From NCBI GenBank assembly GCA_963814315.1, contig CAWFCG010000002.1:1-64000 (forward strand): a DNA stretch of 64,000 nt. Direction: 5' to 3'. Each line of letters starts with the position of its first letter. Position 1 is the stretch's first letter. The stretch is from JAFMJV01 sp963814315 (lineage in GTDB: Bacteria > Chloroflexota > Limnocylindria > Limnocylindrales > CSP1-4). Shown in pieces: positions 62,358 through 64,000 of the stretch. A program made the position numbers and the translations under genes. Under the pieces are notes generated by a model, which did no database searches, was not told where the DNA came from, and saw only the letters and a list, made by a program, of their open reading frames with translations.

Positions 62358-62590
62358 TTGACCCGCCCCAGGGGCGAGCCAGCGGAACCAGATCCTGCGG
62401 TGTTCCCTCTTGACCCGCCCCGTGGGTGAGCCAAACGGAGCATGCTACCGCGGCGGCCCATGGATCTGTCGATCCATGCACCCCGTGGGTAGAACGACCA
62501 ATGCTTCGTCGATCCACCCACCCGATGGGTGAGACCGCAGAGCGACGGGCGATGCTCCGTCAGATGACCCGCCCTACGGGTCAGGCCGAG
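62358..62590. repeat. Hairpin repeat array C (five diverged units)
   Basis: Units centre near 62369, 62420, 62482, 62523 and 62576. Hairpins: CGCCC-CAG-GGGCG, CGCCC-CGT-GGGTG, ACCC-CGT-GGGT, CACCC-GAT-GGGTG, CGCCC-TAC-GGGTC. Each is preceded by a GACC-like or ATCC-like lead (TTGACC, GATCCACC, GATGACC) and followed by AGCC/AGAC and a C-G-G-A-type tail. Same family as 12382 and 31088. The array lies between the LacI promoter and the promoter of the binding-protein gene. Confidence 0.8.
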
Positions 62591-62761
62591 GGCCCTTGGG
62601 TCTACCGCTACCACTGCCGCTCGTCGAGCAGCCTCTCGACCCATCGATGGGCGAGGATGAAGCAGCACGATGCCGGGCCGTCCCGGTCGATGGCCGCTCT
62701 CGAACCCACCGATCCGAGCGTGACAAAGCCGCTGTTCCTCGACAAACGACCCTCGCCACGG

Positions 62762-62791
62762 TTGACATCACAGTCGCCCCAGGACTACCGT
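62762..62791 (+). promoter_or_regulatory. Promoter of the sugar-binding protein gene
   Basis: TTGACA (62762-62767), an 18-base spacer and TACCGT (62786-62791). The expected start point falls on the operator at 62796, so bound repressor would block it. The leader to ATG 62872 is about 75 bases, unlike the leaderless genes. Confidence 0.6.
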
Positions 62792-62795
62792 GCAC

Positions 62796-62807
62796 GACAA
62801 CGTTGTC
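62796..62807. promoter_or_regulatory. LacI-type operator before the binding-protein gene
   Basis: GACAACGTTGTC, identical to the palindrome at 62095. A further half-site GACAACG follows at 62812-62818. It lies directly downstream of the -10 box. Confidence 0.7.
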
Positions 62808-62871
62808 GGACGACAACGGGAGGAGGCTGTCACCCAGGCAGTCGGAGGAAACAAGGAGGCTCGCTCAAGCG

Positions 62872-63945
62872 ATGACCCTTTCCCGTAGCCGCTTCACGCG
62901 GCTGACCGTGATCGCCGCGACCGTGGCGCTGACCGCCGGGGCGCTCGGCACTGCTGCCGTGGTAGCCCAGGACGAAGAGCTCGACGGCACCGGCGTCGAC
63001 ATCGAGCTGGTCGTCAAGGAAAACATCAACCCCTTCTGGGTGTGGATGATCGATGGCGCGACCGCCCGTGCCGAGGAGCTCGGCGCCACCCTGCACGCCT
63101 GCTGGGGCGTCCAGGATCCCGACCCTGAAGGCCAGACCGAGTGCATCGAGAACGCCATCTCGCGCGGTGCCACCACCATCCTGATCGCGCCGGCCAATGC
63201 AGGCGTCACGCCGGCCATCGAGCAAGCTCGTGAAAACGGCCTGATGGTCATCGCACTCGACACCAAGACCGATCCCGCGGATGCGGTGGACGTCACTTTC
63301 GCCACGGACAACTTCGAAGCCGGACTGCTGATCGGCCAGTGGGCCGCAGCCAAGATGGGCGAGGCCACCGCGGACGCCAGCATCGGCCTCATCAACATCG
63401 ACCCATCACAGCCGGTCGTCGGTGTGCAGCGTAACCAGGGCTTCATGCAGGGCTTTGGCATCGACACCGTGGATATCAACAAGTGGGGCGACGAGACGGA
63501 TTCCCGTATCGCCGGTCAGGAAGTCGGTCACGGCAACCAGGAGGGCGGCCTCCAGGCGATGGAGCTGCTGCTCCAGGCCAACCCCGACATCAACGTCGTG
63601 TACACCATCAACGAGCCCACCGCGGCTGGCGCCATGCAGGCGCTCGAGGCTGCTGGCAAGACCACCGATGACGTCCTCATGGTCTCGGTCGACGGCGGTT
63701 GCGCCGGCGTGACCGATGTCCAGAACGGCATCATCGACGCCACGTCGATGCAGTTCCCGTCCAAGATGGCGTCACTCGGCGTGGAGGCGGCCATCCGCTA
63801 CGCGCAGGACGGCACCATCCCCGCGCCCACCGAAGGCCTGGACATCTTCAACACGGGCGTCCAGCTCATCACCGACGATCCGCAGGAAGGCGTGCCTTCG
63901 ATCACGTCCGCTGAGGGTCTTGAGATCTGCTGGGGCTCCGCGTAG
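62872..63945 (+). CDS. Sugar ABC transporter substrate-binding protein (ribose/fructose type)
   Basis: 357 residues. Signal peptide (FTRLTVIAATVALTAGALGT...VVAQ), then a type I periplasmic-binding fold: NPFWVWMIDGATARAEELGA, TECIENAISRGATTILIAPA, NGLMVIALDTKTDPADAVDV, TFATDNFEAGLLIGQWAAAK, YTINEPTAAGAMQALEAAGK, VSVDGGCAGVTDVQNGIIDA. An AGGAGG lies about 13 bases before ATG 62872, rather far. Controlled by the LacI repressor. Transporter genes probably lie beyond the window. Confidence 0.88.
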   Translation: MTLSRSRFTRLTVIAATVALTAGALGTAAVVAQDEELDGTGVDIELVVKENINPFWVWMIDGATARAEELGATLHACWGVQDPDPEGQTECIENAISRGATTILIAPANAGVTPAIEQARENGLMVIALDTKTDPADAVDVTFATDNFEAGLLIGQWAAAKMGEATADASIGLINIDPSQPVVGVQRNQGFMQGFGIDTVDINKWGDETDSRIAGQEVGHGNQEGGLQAMELLLQANPDINVVYTINEPTAAGAMQALEAAGKTTDDVLMVSVDGGCAGVTDVQNGIIDATSMQFPSKMASLGVEAAIRYAQDGTIPAPTEGLDIFNTGVQLITDDPQEGVPSITSAEGLEICWGSA

Positions 63946-63965
63946 TCATCGTCTAGCAAGGACCG

Positions 63966-63997
63966 ACGGGGTGGCCGCACGGCCACCCCGTTCGTTT
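63966..63997 (+). terminator. Rho-independent terminator or attenuator
   Basis: ACGGGGTGGCC and GGCCACCCCGT form a perfect 11-bp stem with a GCAC loop, followed by TTCGTTT. It lies 20 bases after the binding-protein stop. As with the hairpin at 45741 it may limit expression of transporter genes downstream. Confidence 0.8.
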
Positions 63998-64000
63998 ATC

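Noticed and set aside
1..64000. tRNA or rRNA genes
   Set aside because: Reading for T-loop (GTTCRANNC) and rRNA-like blocks found nothing with supporting structure; a covariance search could still find a tRNA.

Overview
This is a high-GC bacterial window. The best guess is Chloroflexota, near the class Limnocylindria. The hints are Ser/Met/Ala/Pro-rich stretches after signal peptides of solute-binding proteins (DESMAPESMAP near 46800), a secreted cyclophilin with a non-catalytic C-terminal domain, and many promoters of the form TANNNT six or seven bases before the start codon, which imply leaderless mRNAs. Taxonomy is inference only. I saw no rRNA, tRNA or CRISPR array.

Layout. Positions 1-5460 are accessory DNA: the end of a divergent S-adenosylmethionine synthetase, an HTH antitoxin-like gene whose partner is cut by an IS256-family remnant, a nuclease-helicase (DUF2075), an HNH endonuclease with a PUA/EVE-like front domain, and the tail of a DUF4143 ATPase. 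Positions 5470-12304 hold a minus-strand amino-sugar operon (GntR regulator, SIS protein, GH84 glucosaminidase, binding protein, fused MalF-MalG permease) and a divergent O-GlcNAcase-type acetyltransferase. Positions 12380-21364 are a toxin-antitoxin island with five two-gene modules plus an AlbA/Schlafen regulator and a NERD helicase. Positions 21587-38000 are mixed housekeeping and envelope genes: nitroreductase, N-formylglutamate amidohydrolase-like protein, thermonuclease, UvrD-type helicase-nuclease, NagB-like deaminase, GH25 lysozyme, M1-like surface protein and an MFS carrier.

Positions 38024-50917 form one 12-gene minus-strand operon: oxidoreductase, two paralogous TIM-barrel isomerases, SIS protein, ribose-type ABC importer, ROK kinase, GntR regulator, uroporphyrinogen-decarboxylase-like protein and NagA. 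With GH84 and the NagB-like gene it gives a plausible route from extracellular N-acetylglucosaminides to fructose-6-phosphate: release, import, phosphorylation, deacetylation, deamination/isomerisation. Positions 51083-64000 carry an AbrB/PIN module, secreted proteins, a second oxidoreductase, an amidase, a large LuxR-type regulator, and a LacI regulator divergent from a sugar-binding protein gene, both with the same 12-bp operator.

Two features cut across the window. Three intergenic arrays carry a short hairpin repeat whose stem covaries and whose three-base loop changes from copy to copy. Eight otherwise good genes are broken by a single-base indel next to G or C doublets/triplets. That pattern looks more like assembly or read error than decay, so those genes are annotated across the break.
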